This document shows, piece after piece, positions 19,327-27,145 of a stretch of 64,000 nt of DNA. Source of the DNA: Leptotrichia sp. oral taxon 879 str. F0557 (GTDB taxonomy: Bacteria > Fusobacteriota > Fusobacteriia > Fusobacteriales > Leptotrichiaceae). The stretch spans positions 14,630 through 78,629 of the forward strand of contig NZ_KI271346.1 of the NCBI RefSeq assembly GCF_000469385.1. Reading direction: 5' to 3'. The translations under genes and the position numbers were made by a program. The first letter of the stretch is position 1. Each line of letters starts with the position of its first letter. Below the pieces are notes generated by a model, which did no database searches, was not told the DNA's origin, and saw only the letters and a program-made list of their open reading frames with translations.

Positions 19327-19355
19327 TTGTCTTTTCTGAAATAACATTGTATAAT
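19327..19355 (+). promoter_or_regulatory. Promoter of hisH
   Basis: TTGTCT (19327-19332), 17 bases, TATAAT (19350-19355), about 65 bases before hisH. The leader is too short for a histidine T-box or attenuator. Confidence 0.78.
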
Positions 19356-19421
19356 GTATTTAAATAAATTATTAAAAATAACAAATGAACAAACAATAAA
19401 ATAGAAAGGATTTTTTTACTT

Positions 19422-20051
19422 ATGATAGCAGTGATTGATTATGGAGTAGGAAATCTTTTTTCCTTGCTTTCTTCTTTAAACTATGTCGGACTGGATACGA
19501 AGCTGACTAATGATATTGAAGAGATAAAAAATGCTAAGGGGATAATATTGCCAGGAGTCGGGGCTTTTAGAGATGCTATTGGGAATTTGGAAAAATATGG
19601 GCTAAAAGAGACTTTGATAAGTGAAGCGAAAAAAGGGAAGCCGTTTTTGGGAATTTGTCTTGGTATGCAGATGCTTTTTGAAAAAAGTTATGAATATGGT
19701 GAATATGAAGGGCTTGGGCTTATAAATGGAACTGTTGAGGAGATAAAAAAATATATTCCAGAAAACTCTGATTTGAAAATACCTCATATGGGATGGAATA
19801 GTTTAGCCATAAATGATGGATTTAAAGATGATAAAATTTTAAAAGATGTAGACAATAATGAATATGTTTATTATGTTCATTCGTATTTTGCAAAAACAGA
19901 TATGAAGAATATTATCGCATATTCAGAATATGTAACAAAAATTCCTGGAATTGTAAAAAATAAAAATGTATATGGAATGCAGTTTCATCCTGAAAAATCT
20001 GGAGATACTGGATTGAAGTTATTGAAAAACTGGGGTGAATTAGTAAAATAA
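19422..20051 (+). CDS. hisH: Imidazole glycerol phosphate synthase, glutaminase subunit HisH
   Basis: HisH releases ammonia from glutamine and channels it to HisF in histidine synthesis. The class I amidotransferase nucleophile is in FLGICLGMQ and the catalytic His-x-Glu is in MQFHPEKSG. The N-terminus DYGVGNLFSL and the PGVGAF motif are typical. The 209-residue length is normal. It heads the his cluster here. hisF lies about 1.9 kb downstream after an unrelated gene and hisA. Confidence 0.95.
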   Translation: MIAVIDYGVGNLFSLLSSLNYVGLDTKLTNDIEEIKNAKGIILPGVGAFRDAIGNLEKYGLKETLISEAKKGKPFLGICLGMQMLFEKSYEYGEYEGLGLINGTVEEIKKYIPENSDLKIPHMGWNSLAINDGFKDDKILKDVDNNEYVYYVHSYFAKTDMKNIIAYSEYVTKIPGIVKNKNVYGMQFHPEKSGDTGLKLLKNWGELVK

Positions 20052-20136
20052 AAGTAAAATTGTAATTATTTTACTTAATTTATTCATTTTTAGGTTGGTT
20101 TTGATAATTTATTTTTTAATTGAGAAAGAGGTATTT

Positions 20137-20991
20137 ATGAAGAAGATAATATTATTGATGAGTATTTTTGCAGCAGTTAATATGAATGCTAAAAGTCGAA
20201 GCGAAATGATAAAGCAGGATTTGTCAAAATTAGGAGTTTCTCAGGAAATAATATTAAAAACAATAGAACTGGATAAAGAAATACCTAATGTGGTGAGTGA
20301 ACCTGATAGGGAAAAAGTAAAAAAATTGGTATTAAAAATTGAAGAATTGCTGAAAAAGAATGAGAAGAATTTTGTATTATCAGAAAATTTGATAAATATT
20401 TATAATGTACTTGGAAAAAGTGATGCTGAAAAATTAAATAATTTTAAGCGGTATGAAAAATACAATCCTTATGAAGTGTCAAAATTATTTTTTTCAAATA
20501 TGTATTATTCTAACAAAGGAGATACAGCAGCGTTTGATAAAAATTATGAAAAACTTAAAAGGGAATACCCTGATTATTTAATCACTAGAATTGCTGTAAC
20601 ATATACGATAGGAAGAGATGCAATCTGGAATGTTATGAAAAACGATGAAAAAGCGGCTCTTGCAAGTTTAAATTCTATTATGAAGATGTGTGATGATAAA
20701 ATAAAAACGGAAGAATCACGTATTTCTGATGAGCAGGCGTGGGCATACAAATTGACGATGGGATGGTTTGCGATAAGTTTTTATTTAAATGAGAATCGTA
20801 CGCAGGATGCAATTGATTTTTATTATAAAAATTTTGAAGGGAAAAATAAGCCAAGTGAAGAAATATTGTATTACAACAGGTATCAAAACTGGTATATAAA
20901 ATCAGAGCTGGCAAAGGAGAATAAAACTGATTTTTACAATAATAAGAAAATATTTCAAAAAAATCTGGATAAAATAAGAATGTTTGATTAA
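20137..20991 (+). CDS. Secreted protein of unknown function inside his cluster
   Basis: I do not recognise this protein. The chosen ATG at 20137 follows AAAGAGG and starts a signal peptide (KKIILLMSIFAAVNMNAKS). The mature part of about 265 residues is helical and charged, with repeated Lys/Tyr-rich helices (NYEKLKREYPDYLI, FYYKNFEGKNKPSEEI) that could form TPR-like hairpins. The frame is open upstream to 20095 without a ribosome site. It lies between hisH and hisA on the same strand, yet a secreted protein has no obvious place in histidine synthesis. A later insertion is likely. Confidence 0.6.
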   Translation: MKKIILLMSIFAAVNMNAKSRSEMIKQDLSKLGVSQEIILKTIELDKEIPNVVSEPDREKVKKLVLKIEELLKKNEKNFVLSENLINIYNVLGKSDAEKLNNFKRYEKYNPYEVSKLFFSNMYYSNKGDTAAFDKNYEKLKREYPDYLITRIAVTYTIGRDAIWNVMKNDEKAALASLNSIMKMCDDKIKTEESRISDEQAWAYKLTMGWFAISFYLNENRTQDAIDFYYKNFEGKNKPSEEILYYNRYQNWYIKSELAKENKTDFYNNKKIFQKNLDKIRMFD

Positions 20992-21171
20992 TATTTTGAG
21001 ATTTTTTATCAAAGTTAGATTTTGAGTATGGTTGTTGGAGCATATATTCCAAATATGATGATTTTTCTTTTGTGTTTTGGAATGACCTAACTTTTTTGAA
21101 AAATTTTGCAGTATATAAAAAAATAGAGTTGTAAAATAAAAAAGTATATAATATTTGAAGGAGATTAAACT

Positions 21172-21888
21172 ATGATAGAGATTTTTCCAGCGATAGACTT
21201 ACATAACGGTCAGGTAGTGCGACTGAAACAGGGAGATTATAATCAAGTGGAAGTGTTTTTTAAAAATCCTGTTGAAGTTTTGGATTTTTTTAATAAAAAT
21301 AATTCAAAAAATCTTCATATTGTAGATTTGGACGGAGCAAAAGATGGAAATACTAAAAATTATGAAGTTATAAAGGAACTGGTTGAAAAAAGTGATTTTT
21401 TTGTTCAAGTTGGCGGTGGAATCCGTGATGAAGAGAGAATAAAAAAATATATTGAAATTGGTGTAAATAGGGTTATTTTGGGAACAATTGCTGTTGAAAA
21501 TGAAGGATTTTTAAGAGAAATGGTAAAAAAATATGGAGATAAAATTGCAGTTTCTGTGGATGCGAAAAATGAAAAAGTCGCTGTAAAGGGATGGACAGAA
21601 ACAGTTGAATTAAATTCAGTTGAGTTTTGCAAAAAGTTATCGGACATTGGAGTAAAAACAATAATTTATACCGACATTTCAAAAGATGGAATGTTAAATG
21701 GTACAAATCTTGAAATTTATAAAAAATTGTCCAAAATAGTAAAATCAGATATTATAGCTTCTGGTGGAATTACATTTTTAGATGAAATAAAGGAACTTAA
21801 TGAAAATGGGGTTTACGGAGCTATTGTTGGAAAGGCAATTTATTCTGGAAATCTTGACTTAAAAGAAGTATTGGAAGTTAGCAAATAA
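21172..21888 (+). CDS. hisA: Phosphoribosylformimino-5-aminoimidazole carboxamide ribotide isomerase HisA
   Basis: HisA opens the ribose ring of ProFAR to give PRFAR, the substrate of HisF/HisH. It is a TIM barrel with two half-barrel repeats. The catalytic acid is in FPAIDLHNGQ and the second Asp in YTDISKDGMLNG. The phosphate sites are VGGGIR and ASGGI. The 238 residues are normal. AAGGAG precedes the ATG, and hisF starts about 70 bases downstream. Confidence 0.96.
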   Translation: MIEIFPAIDLHNGQVVRLKQGDYNQVEVFFKNPVEVLDFFNKNNSKNLHIVDLDGAKDGNTKNYEVIKELVEKSDFFVQVGGGIRDEERIKKYIEIGVNRVILGTIAVENEGFLREMVKKYGDKIAVSVDAKNEKVAVKGWTETVELNSVEFCKKLSDIGVKTIIYTDISKDGMLNGTNLEIYKKLSKIVKSDIIASGGITFLDEIKELNENGVYGAIVGKAIYSGNLDLKEVLEVSK

Positions 21889-21957
21889 TATTTTAAAAAT
21901 TGTTTAAATGAAATTGAAAATGTAAATATTGCATATTAAAAGAAAGTGGGTGTAAAA

Positions 21958-22713
21958 ATGCTTGCAAAAAGAATTGTTCCCTGTTTGGACGTGAGAAATG
22001 GGAAAGTGGTAAAAGGCGTTAATTTTACTGGGATAAAAGAAGTTGACAATCCCGTTGAGTTAGCAAAGTTTTATAATAAATCTGGTGCTGATGAACTTGT
22101 TTTTTATGATATTACAGCAACTGTTGAGGAAAGAGGGCTTTTTACTGATATTTTAAAGGAAGTGGCAAGTCAGATATTTATTCCGCTTACTGTTGGTGGT
22201 GGGATAAATACACTAGATGATTTTGACAGAGTGTTAAAAGCGGGAGCAGATAAAGTAAGTGTCAATTCAGGTGCGATAAAAAATCCAAAATTAATTGAAG
22301 AAGCTGCAAAAAAATATGGAGATCAGTGTGTAGTTTTGTCTGTCGATGTAAAAAGAGTAGACGGCAAATTTAAAGTTTTTGCAAAAGGCGGCAGAGAAAA
22401 TACTGGAATTGATGCGATTAAATGGTTTGTGCAGGGACAGGAAAATGGAGCTGGAGAAGTTGTTGTGAACAGTATCGATACGGATGGCCTTAAAACTGGC
22501 TTTGATTTGGAATTATTATCAATTTTGGCTGAAAAATTGTCAATTCCAATAATTGCGTCAGGTGGAGCTGGAAATATGGAACATTTTAAGGAATTATTTA
22601 AAATACCAGGAATTGATGCAGGGCTGGCAGCTTCGATTTTTCATTTTAAAGAAGTGGAAATTATGGAGCTGAAAAGGTATCTGAGGGATAATGGAGTGGA
22701 AATGAGAATTTGA
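21958..22713 (+). CDS. hisF: Imidazole glycerol phosphate synthase, cyclase subunit HisF
   Basis: HisF uses ammonia from HisH to turn PRFAR into imidazole glycerol phosphate and AICAR. Catalytic Asp residues lie in VPCLDVRNGKVVKG and VNSIDTDGLKTG, and the phosphate sites are VGGGI and ASGGAG. I start at the ATG at 21958. The frame also has a GTG at 21946 within the purine-rich AAAGTGGGTG that serves as ribosome site. The 252-residue product is of normal length. Confidence 0.96.
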   Translation: MLAKRIVPCLDVRNGKVVKGVNFTGIKEVDNPVELAKFYNKSGADELVFYDITATVEERGLFTDILKEVASQIFIPLTVGGGINTLDDFDRVLKAGADKVSVNSGAIKNPKLIEEAAKKYGDQCVVLSVDVKRVDGKFKVFAKGGRENTGIDAIKWFVQGQENGAGEVVVNSIDTDGLKTGFDLELLSILAEKLSIPIIASGGAGNMEHFKELFKIPGIDAGLAASIFHFKEVEIMELKRYLRDNGVEMRI

Positions 22714-22739
22714 TAATTGTAGTTAAAATAATAAAAAGA

Positions 22740-22777
22740 GAAACTAAAAAATCTCTCGTTAGTTTTCATTTTTTAAA
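22740..22777. terminator. Bidirectional terminator between hisF and the relE/parE-like gene
   Basis: GAAACTAA (22740-22747) pairs with TTAGTTTTC (22759-22767). T-rich runs follow on both strands. The right arm includes the stop codon of the convergent toxin gene. Confidence 0.65.
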
Positions 22778-23091
22778 ATATTGTCAGTATCTCTGTGGCT
22801 AAAAATAATACGTAAAATAATTATACTTTTTAAATTATCATTTACAGAATAATATAAAATATAGTTGTTAATCAGCTTTTTTCTAATAATAATGTACTCT
22901 GGTAAAAATTTATTCATAACTTTTGGACAACTCTTTGGAAATAACTGAATGTTAGTAACGGATTCTTGAAATTTATTTATAAAAGAGGTCGCAGCTGTTA
23001 GATTATTTAATTCTACTTTGATATAATGAAGAATCTGCTCTAAATCATTTTTAGCACTTTTAGTAAATTGATAAGAATATTTAGATTCCAT
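22759..23091 (-). CDS. RelE/ParE-superfamily toxin
   Basis: This is the probable toxin of a type II pair. The 110 residues contain SYQFTKSAKNDLEQILHYI, SFINKFQESVTNIQLFP and IRKKLINNYILYYSVND, which follow the ParE/RelE fold pattern (helices first, then strands with basic residues). It overlaps the end of the antitoxin gene by 11 bases, the usual coupling. It cannot be decided from sequence whether it cuts mRNA like RelE or blocks gyrase like ParE. It is on the opposite strand to the his genes. Confidence 0.8.
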   Translation of the reverse strand: MESKYSYQFTKSAKNDLEQILHYIKVELNNLTAATSFINKFQESVTNIQLFPKSCPKVMNKFLPEYIIIRKKLINNYILYYSVNDNLKSIIILRIIFSHRDTDNILKNEN

Positions 23092-23338
23092 ATTTACCTC
23101 TTAATTCATTAATAGTATTTTCACCATCTGAAATATCATTGTTTTGAATATCTTTTATTCCATCAAGCAGAAGTTTTGCTTCTTCAATTTCACGCATAGT
23201 TCGTTCATAATATTCAATATCCATTACAACTAGGCGTCCATAACCATTTTTAGTTATAAATACAGGTCCTTGTTCTTCGGAACAGTATTTTTCAATTTCG
23301 ACTGTATTTTTTAAATCACGAATTGGTATAATTTTCAT
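23081..23338 (-). CDS. Phd/YefM-type antitoxin
   Basis: This is the DNA-binding antitoxin that should neutralise the toxin encoded downstream and repress their promoter. The N-terminal half, IIPIRDLKNTVEIEKYC followed by GPVFITKNGYGRLVVMD, is the Phd/YefM fold. The C-terminal tail would wrap the toxin. I start at the ATG at 23338, which has AAGGAG 11 bases upstream. A GTG at 23350 overlaps that site. The product is 85 residues. Confidence 0.85.
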   Translation of the reverse strand: MKIIPIRDLKNTVEIEKYCSEEQGPVFITKNGYGRLVVMDIEYYERTMREIEEAKLLLDGIKDIQNNDISDGENTINELRGKYGI

Positions 23339-23436
23339 AAGTAAACACACTCCTTTATGTATTATTTATATCTATATTATACCATAAATTATGTTACAAT
23401 AAAACTAAATCTTAAATTTTTAGAAAGGACAAAAAG

Positions 23437-23763
23437 ATGAATATAAAAAAAGAAGAGATTTTAAAAAAACTAAAAGAGATTAATAAAGAGAAATATTCGA
23501 TTTTAAAATTAGGTCTTTTTGGAAGTTTTTCAAAAAATATTAATACAAATGATAGTGATATTGATATTCTTGTAAAAATGGAATTTAAGAAAGGGATGTA
23601 TCAGAATTTTTGTAGTTTACATAAAAAACTAGAAGAAATTTTTCAAAAAAAAGTAGATTTAGTTGATGAAAGTATGTTTGAATATAAATTTAAAAATCCG
23701 AAAGTTCAGAAATACAAAGATGATATAAAGGAAGAAATTTTGCGGAGTGTAATCTATGTGTAA
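23437..23763 (+). CDS. MNT-type nucleotidyltransferase (MntA-like antitoxin)
   Basis: This is a minimal nucleotidyltransferase of the HEPN-MNT toxin-antitoxin class. The motif GLFGSFSKNINTNDSDIDIL is the GS-x10-DxD active site. In characterised HepT-MntA pairs the enzyme silences the HEPN toxin by adding AMP groups to a Tyr. The 108-residue length fits. It overlaps the next gene by 8 bases. The pair stands between the divergent Phd/RelE-type pair and hisIE. Confidence 0.88.
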   Translation: MNIKKEEILKKLKEINKEKYSILKLGLFGSFSKNINTNDSDIDILVKMEFKKGMYQNFCSLHKKLEEIFQKKVDLVDESMFEYKFKNPKVQKYKDDIKEEILRSVIYV

Positions 23764-24130
23764 AAAAGGAAGAAGAAATATATTACAATTTACTTATGAT
23801 ATTGAAGAATGTATTGATATAATACAAGAAGAAACTTCGGAAATTTCATTTGAAGAGTTTATTAATGATAGGAAGACAATTGGTTATATAGAAAGACAGT
23901 TAGAAAAAATAGGTGAAGCTATTTCACAGATTCAAAAATTAGATAAAAATATTTTAATAGAGACTTTTTCAAATTATTCTTATTGGGAAAATATAAAAGG
24001 AATGAGAAACAGACTTATTCATGAATATTGGGGAACAAGTTTAGAAATGTTTTATGAAGTTTCTGTTTTTGAAATGGAAGATTTGTTAAAGTATATTTAC
24101 ATATTAAGAGAAAAATTAGAAAAGAGGTAA
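23756..24130 (+). CDS. HEPN-domain toxin (HepT-like, DUF86)
   Basis: This is the likely ribonuclease toxin of the HEPN-MNT pair. The C-terminal half carries MRNRLIHEYWG, the R-x4-H-x-Y motif. Arg and His form the RNase site and the Tyr is the residue AMPylated by MntA in characterised systems. The 124-residue, all-helical pattern matches DUF86. Its stop is 3 bases before the hisIE ATG and the hisIE ribosome site lies inside its last codons, so translation of the toxin and hisIE is probably coupled. Confidence 0.88.
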   Translation: MCKKGRRNILQFTYDIEECIDIIQEETSEISFEEFINDRKTIGYIERQLEKIGEAISQIQKLDKNILIETFSNYSYWENIKGMRNRLIHEYWGTSLEMFYEVSVFEMEDLLKYIYILREKLEKR

Positions 24131-24133
24131 AAA

Positions 24134-24787
24134 ATGAATATAGAACAAATAAAATTTGACGAAAAAGGGCTTGTTCCTGCAATAATACAAGATTATTATA
24201 CAAAAGAAGTGCTAACTCTTGCGTATATGAATAAAGAAAGTCTAGAAATAACTTTAAGAGATAAAAAAACTTGTTTTTATAGCAGAAGTAGACAGGAATT
24301 ATGGTTAAAAGGAGAAACTTCGGGAAATTATCAGAATGTTGTTTCGGTAAAATATGATTGTGATTCCGATTCTTTGCTTGTGGAAGTAAAAAAGGAAGGC
24401 CCTGCTTGCCATACCGGCTCTGAAAGCTGTTTTTTCAATTCTTTATTTGAAGCAGAAAATTACAGTAATTTTAGTCCTGAGAAACTTTATAATTTAATAA
24501 AAGATAGAAAGGTCAATCCTGAAGAAAAATCATATACAAGTTATCTCTTTGAAAAAGGACTTGATAAAATTTTAAAAAAAGTAGGAGAAGAATGTACAGA
24601 AGTTATTATTGGCGCTAAAAATAATGATAATGATGAGTTAAAATATGAAATTGCAGATTTATATTACCATACTTTAGTATTAATGATTGAACAGGGGCTT
24701 ACAATACAGGATATAAAAGAAGAATTAGCTAAAAGACATATTATTGACCATAAAGTTAAGCAGGAAAAAATGGGTGGTGAAAAGTAA
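24134..24787 (+). CDS. hisI: Bifunctional phosphoribosyl-AMP cyclohydrolase / phosphoribosyl-ATP pyrophosphatase HisIE
   Basis: This fusion performs the second and third steps of histidine synthesis. Residues 1-110 are the HisI cyclohydrolase, with LAYMNKESL, the zinc motif YDCDSDSLL and [12 protein letters not shown]. Residues about 120-217 are the HisE pyrophosphohydrolase, with [13 protein letters not shown] and the acidic helix [14 protein letters not shown]. The 217-residue length is normal for the fusion. It follows the HEPN toxin gene with 3 bases between them. AAGAGG lies in the toxin's end. Confidence 0.95.
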   Translation: MNIEQIKFDEKGLVPAIIQDYYTKEVLTLAYMNKESLEITLRDKKTCFYSRSRQELWLKGETSGNYQNVVSVKYDCDSDSLLVEVKKEGPACHTGSESCFFNSLFEAENYSNFSPEKLYNLIKDRKVNPEEKSYTSYLFEKGLDKILKKVGEECTEVIIGAKNNDNDELKYEIADLYYHTLVLMIEQGLTIQDIKEELAKRHIIDHKVKQEKMGGEK

Positions 24788-24817
24788 AAAAATACCTTTT
24801 TAAAAAGAATATTTAAT

Positions 24818-25244
24818 ATGAAGAATAAAAATCATTTAAAAGAAATCATAGATTTTGACAAAAGTGTAAAAAAAACTGAAAAAAGTTTAATTTTTAATGA
24901 TGAATTTTTTAAAGAATGTCAAATAGTGAAATATCGTTTTCTTTTTGAAGAATATGATATTTTATATTTTAAATTTGTAACATGTTGTAAAAATTGGAGA
25001 GGTGATATTTTCTTTAATTGAAAAATTAAATTTTTCCGATAAATATCAGTATCAGTGGCATTCAGCTTTCAAATTTGTATTAAATGATATAGACGGATAT
25101 GAAAATATGCTAACACTTTCAAAATTACGATAAAAAAATTCGTTTAGTATTTGATACTCATACAAGAGCAGAGTTTCAAGATGTTTTACAATTGCGTATA
25201 GTTTTGATGAATTAATAGATGGACTTTATTTAAGTGATAATTAA
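24818..25244 (+). pseudogene. Decayed paralogue of the 28699 gene
   Basis: An open start of 67 codons contains EIIDFDKSVKKTEKS, FNDEFFK and EEYDILYFK. These match in order the N-terminus of the protein at 28699-29523 (IIDYDESIKREYES, FNDKFFE, REYEVIYFK). A frame break near 25000 is followed by EKLNFSDKYQYQWHSAFKF in another frame and a last piece SFDELIDGLYLSDN, which resembles the end of the same family (SFDEFMDNIENFDLSN). It is a truncated, frameshifted copy. An 8-bp inverted repeat, TTAAGTGA/TCACTTAA, covers the end (25229-25252). Confidence 0.65.
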
Positions 25245-25286
25245 GTCACTTAATACAGAATATCACAATATAAGGAGCTGATAAAT

Positions 25287-26138
25287 ATGCAAACTAAAAA
25301 AACAATTTTCCCATCAAATCTTCACGCCCACACATTTTACTGCGATGGAAAAAACAATGCTGAAGATTATATTTTAACTGCAATAGAGAAAGGATTTACA
25401 AGTGTTGGACTTTCGGGGCATTCTTTTACAGCATTTGATACAGAACCGTGCATGACAGAACAAGGGACGCAGGAATATTTGAAAGAATTAAAAGAACTAA
25501 AAGAAAAATACAAAAATAAAATGCAGGTTTATATTGGAATCGAAGCTGATTTTTATACTGGGTATAACAAGGAAACTGATAAGGAAATGGGACTTGATTT
25601 TAGGATTGGATCTGTTCATTATGTGAAAGATAAGGAAAAAGACGAGTATTACTGTGTTGATAATACACCTGAAATTTTGGAATATGGAATAAAAAATTAT
25701 GCAAATGAAGACGAAAGAGTATTCATTGAAGCATATTTTGATAATATTGTGGAAATGGTACATACTCAAAAGCCTGATATTATTGGACATTTAGATTTAG
25801 TTAGAAAATTTAACAAAGATTTGAAATATTTTGATGAAAATGCTGACTGGTACAAAAAGAAAGTAGAATATGTACTGGATGAAATAGCAAAAACTGATGC
25901 GATTATTGAAATTAATACTGGCGGGATGTCAAGAGGATGGACACAAACTCCTTATCCAAGCATTTCAATACTGGAAAGAATATTAGCTAAAAATATTCCA
26001 ATTACAATTTCTTCTGATGCACATGAAACTAAAAATATTGATTTTTATTTTGAAGAAAGTCTTGAAATCGCTAGAAAAATTGGCTTTAAAAGTGTGAAGA
26101 TTTTGGATGGTGGAGAGTTTAAAGATTTCAAGATTTAA
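25287..26138 (+). CDS. hisK: Histidinol-phosphatase, PHP family (HisK)
   Basis: This enzyme dephosphorylates histidinol phosphate, the second-last stage of histidine synthesis. The PHP metal motif SNLHAHTFYCDGKN opens the protein, followed by SGHS, a central EADF, IIGHLDLVRKF and the C-terminal ISSDAHETKNI. The 283-residue length and place in a his cluster favour HisK over PolX-like PHP proteins. It completes the set seen here. hisG, hisD, hisB and hisC are not in the window. Confidence 0.9.
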   Translation: MQTKKTIFPSNLHAHTFYCDGKNNAEDYILTAIEKGFTSVGLSGHSFTAFDTEPCMTEQGTQEYLKELKELKEKYKNKMQVYIGIEADFYTGYNKETDKEMGLDFRIGSVHYVKDKEKDEYYCVDNTPEILEYGIKNYANEDERVFIEAYFDNIVEMVHTQKPDIIGHLDLVRKFNKDLKYFDENADWYKKKVEYVLDEIAKTDAIIEINTGGMSRGWTQTPYPSISILERILAKNIPITISSDAHETKNIDFYFEESLEIARKIGFKSVKILDGGEFKDFKI

Positions 26139-26465
26139 TGAAAAGAATAATATTAAATATAACTGCTATTAAACAGAAAATTTATGTACACTTTTGATAA
26201 GTTATAAATCTTCATTTAGTAAATATAAAACTTAATTTAGTTAGATTTCTTTTAAAAAAAAGACTTTAAGTGCCTTTCAGAAGGGAAATAACAACTTTTT
26301 AAATAACTATACTATTATATTTTCTAAGGTTGAAGATTCTCCAAAATATTGAAACAGCATCAGGAAAATTAAAAAAAACTTTTACTTTGGAATACTACTA
26401 TTATTTAACAAAAAATTTATGATTAAAAAAGTTTATAAGTTTATTATCAAATTAAAAATAAAGGA
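26139..26465. other. Intergenic region, 327 bases
   Basis: AT-rich sequence between hisK and the second M15 peptidase gene. I see no gene, no consensus promoter and no terminator I can defend. Confidence 0.4.
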
Positions 26466-26477
26466 ATGGTATATTAT

Positions 26478-27110
26478 ATGGATAAGATAAATTTTAAAAA
26501 CGGAATAAGGCGATTTGCATTACTGACTGCATTAATACTTTCTGCAACAGCAATAAGTACAGCAAATAATATTTATGAAAATCTATATTCTTTTAGATCT
26601 AAACGAAAGGTTGAGAATCCTGATCCAGATTTCGAATTAAAGCAAAAAGTCAAGGATAGAATAAAAGAGGTTTCTACAAGAGCAGAAGCTGAATCAAGAC
26701 TAGTTTGGGTGGAAGTTCCTGTCTGGAGATTAAAAGACGGGAAAAAGGTGTCTGATACAGAAAGATTTCAAATTTTGGATATACTTGCTAATGATGTAAA
26801 AGAAATTTTTCATGAAATACATAAAGGAAAAGAGAAATTTCCGATAAAAAGATTAATCGGGTATTCATGGCGTGGAAGTTTTAAAAGCCTTCACAGCACA
26901 GGACGTGCAATTGACTTAAATCCTGAAGAAAATCCTCAAGTTAGCCGAAGTGGAAGAGCTATTGTCGGAAAAAGCTGGCAACCAAATAGCAACCCATATT
27001 CTATAAAACCTGATGGCGATGTTGTAAGAGCATTTACAAAAAGAGGATGGATCTGGGGAGCAAACTTTCGAACACGAGATTATATGCATTTTGGCTTTGC
27101 AGAAATGTAG
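26478..27110 (+). CDS. M15-family peptidase, second paralogue
   Basis: This predicted extracytoplasmic zinc peptidase has the same domain as the gene at 3312. SLHSTGRAIDLNPEENPQ holds two zinc ligands and the end reads W-x-WGANFRTRDYMHFGF with the third. The N-terminus has a hydrophobic segment (FALLTALILSATAISTA) as signal peptide or anchor. Two ATGs compete, 26466 directly after AAGGA and 26478 about 13 bases after it. I choose 26478, without certainty. The spacing to the next gene is 35 bases. Confidence 0.78.
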   Translation: MDKINFKNGIRRFALLTALILSATAISTANNIYENLYSFRSKRKVENPDPDFELKQKVKDRIKEVSTRAEAESRLVWVEVPVWRLKDGKKVSDTERFQILDILANDVKEIFHEIHKGKEKFPIKRLIGYSWRGSFKSLHSTGRAIDLNPEENPQVSRSGRAIVGKSWQPNSNPYSIKPDGDVVRAFTKRGWIWGANFRTRDYMHFGFAEM

Positions 27111-27145
27111 TTTAAATAAATATAGAATAAAAAGAGGCGAGAAAA

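Noticed and set aside
15200-19420. CRISPR array
   Set aside because: No repeat-spacer periodicity is present around the cas remnants or elsewhere in the window.
19204-19421. Histidine T-box or attenuator ahead of hisH
   Set aside because: The leader after the promoter is about 65 bases and lacks specifier, T-box or a His codon run.
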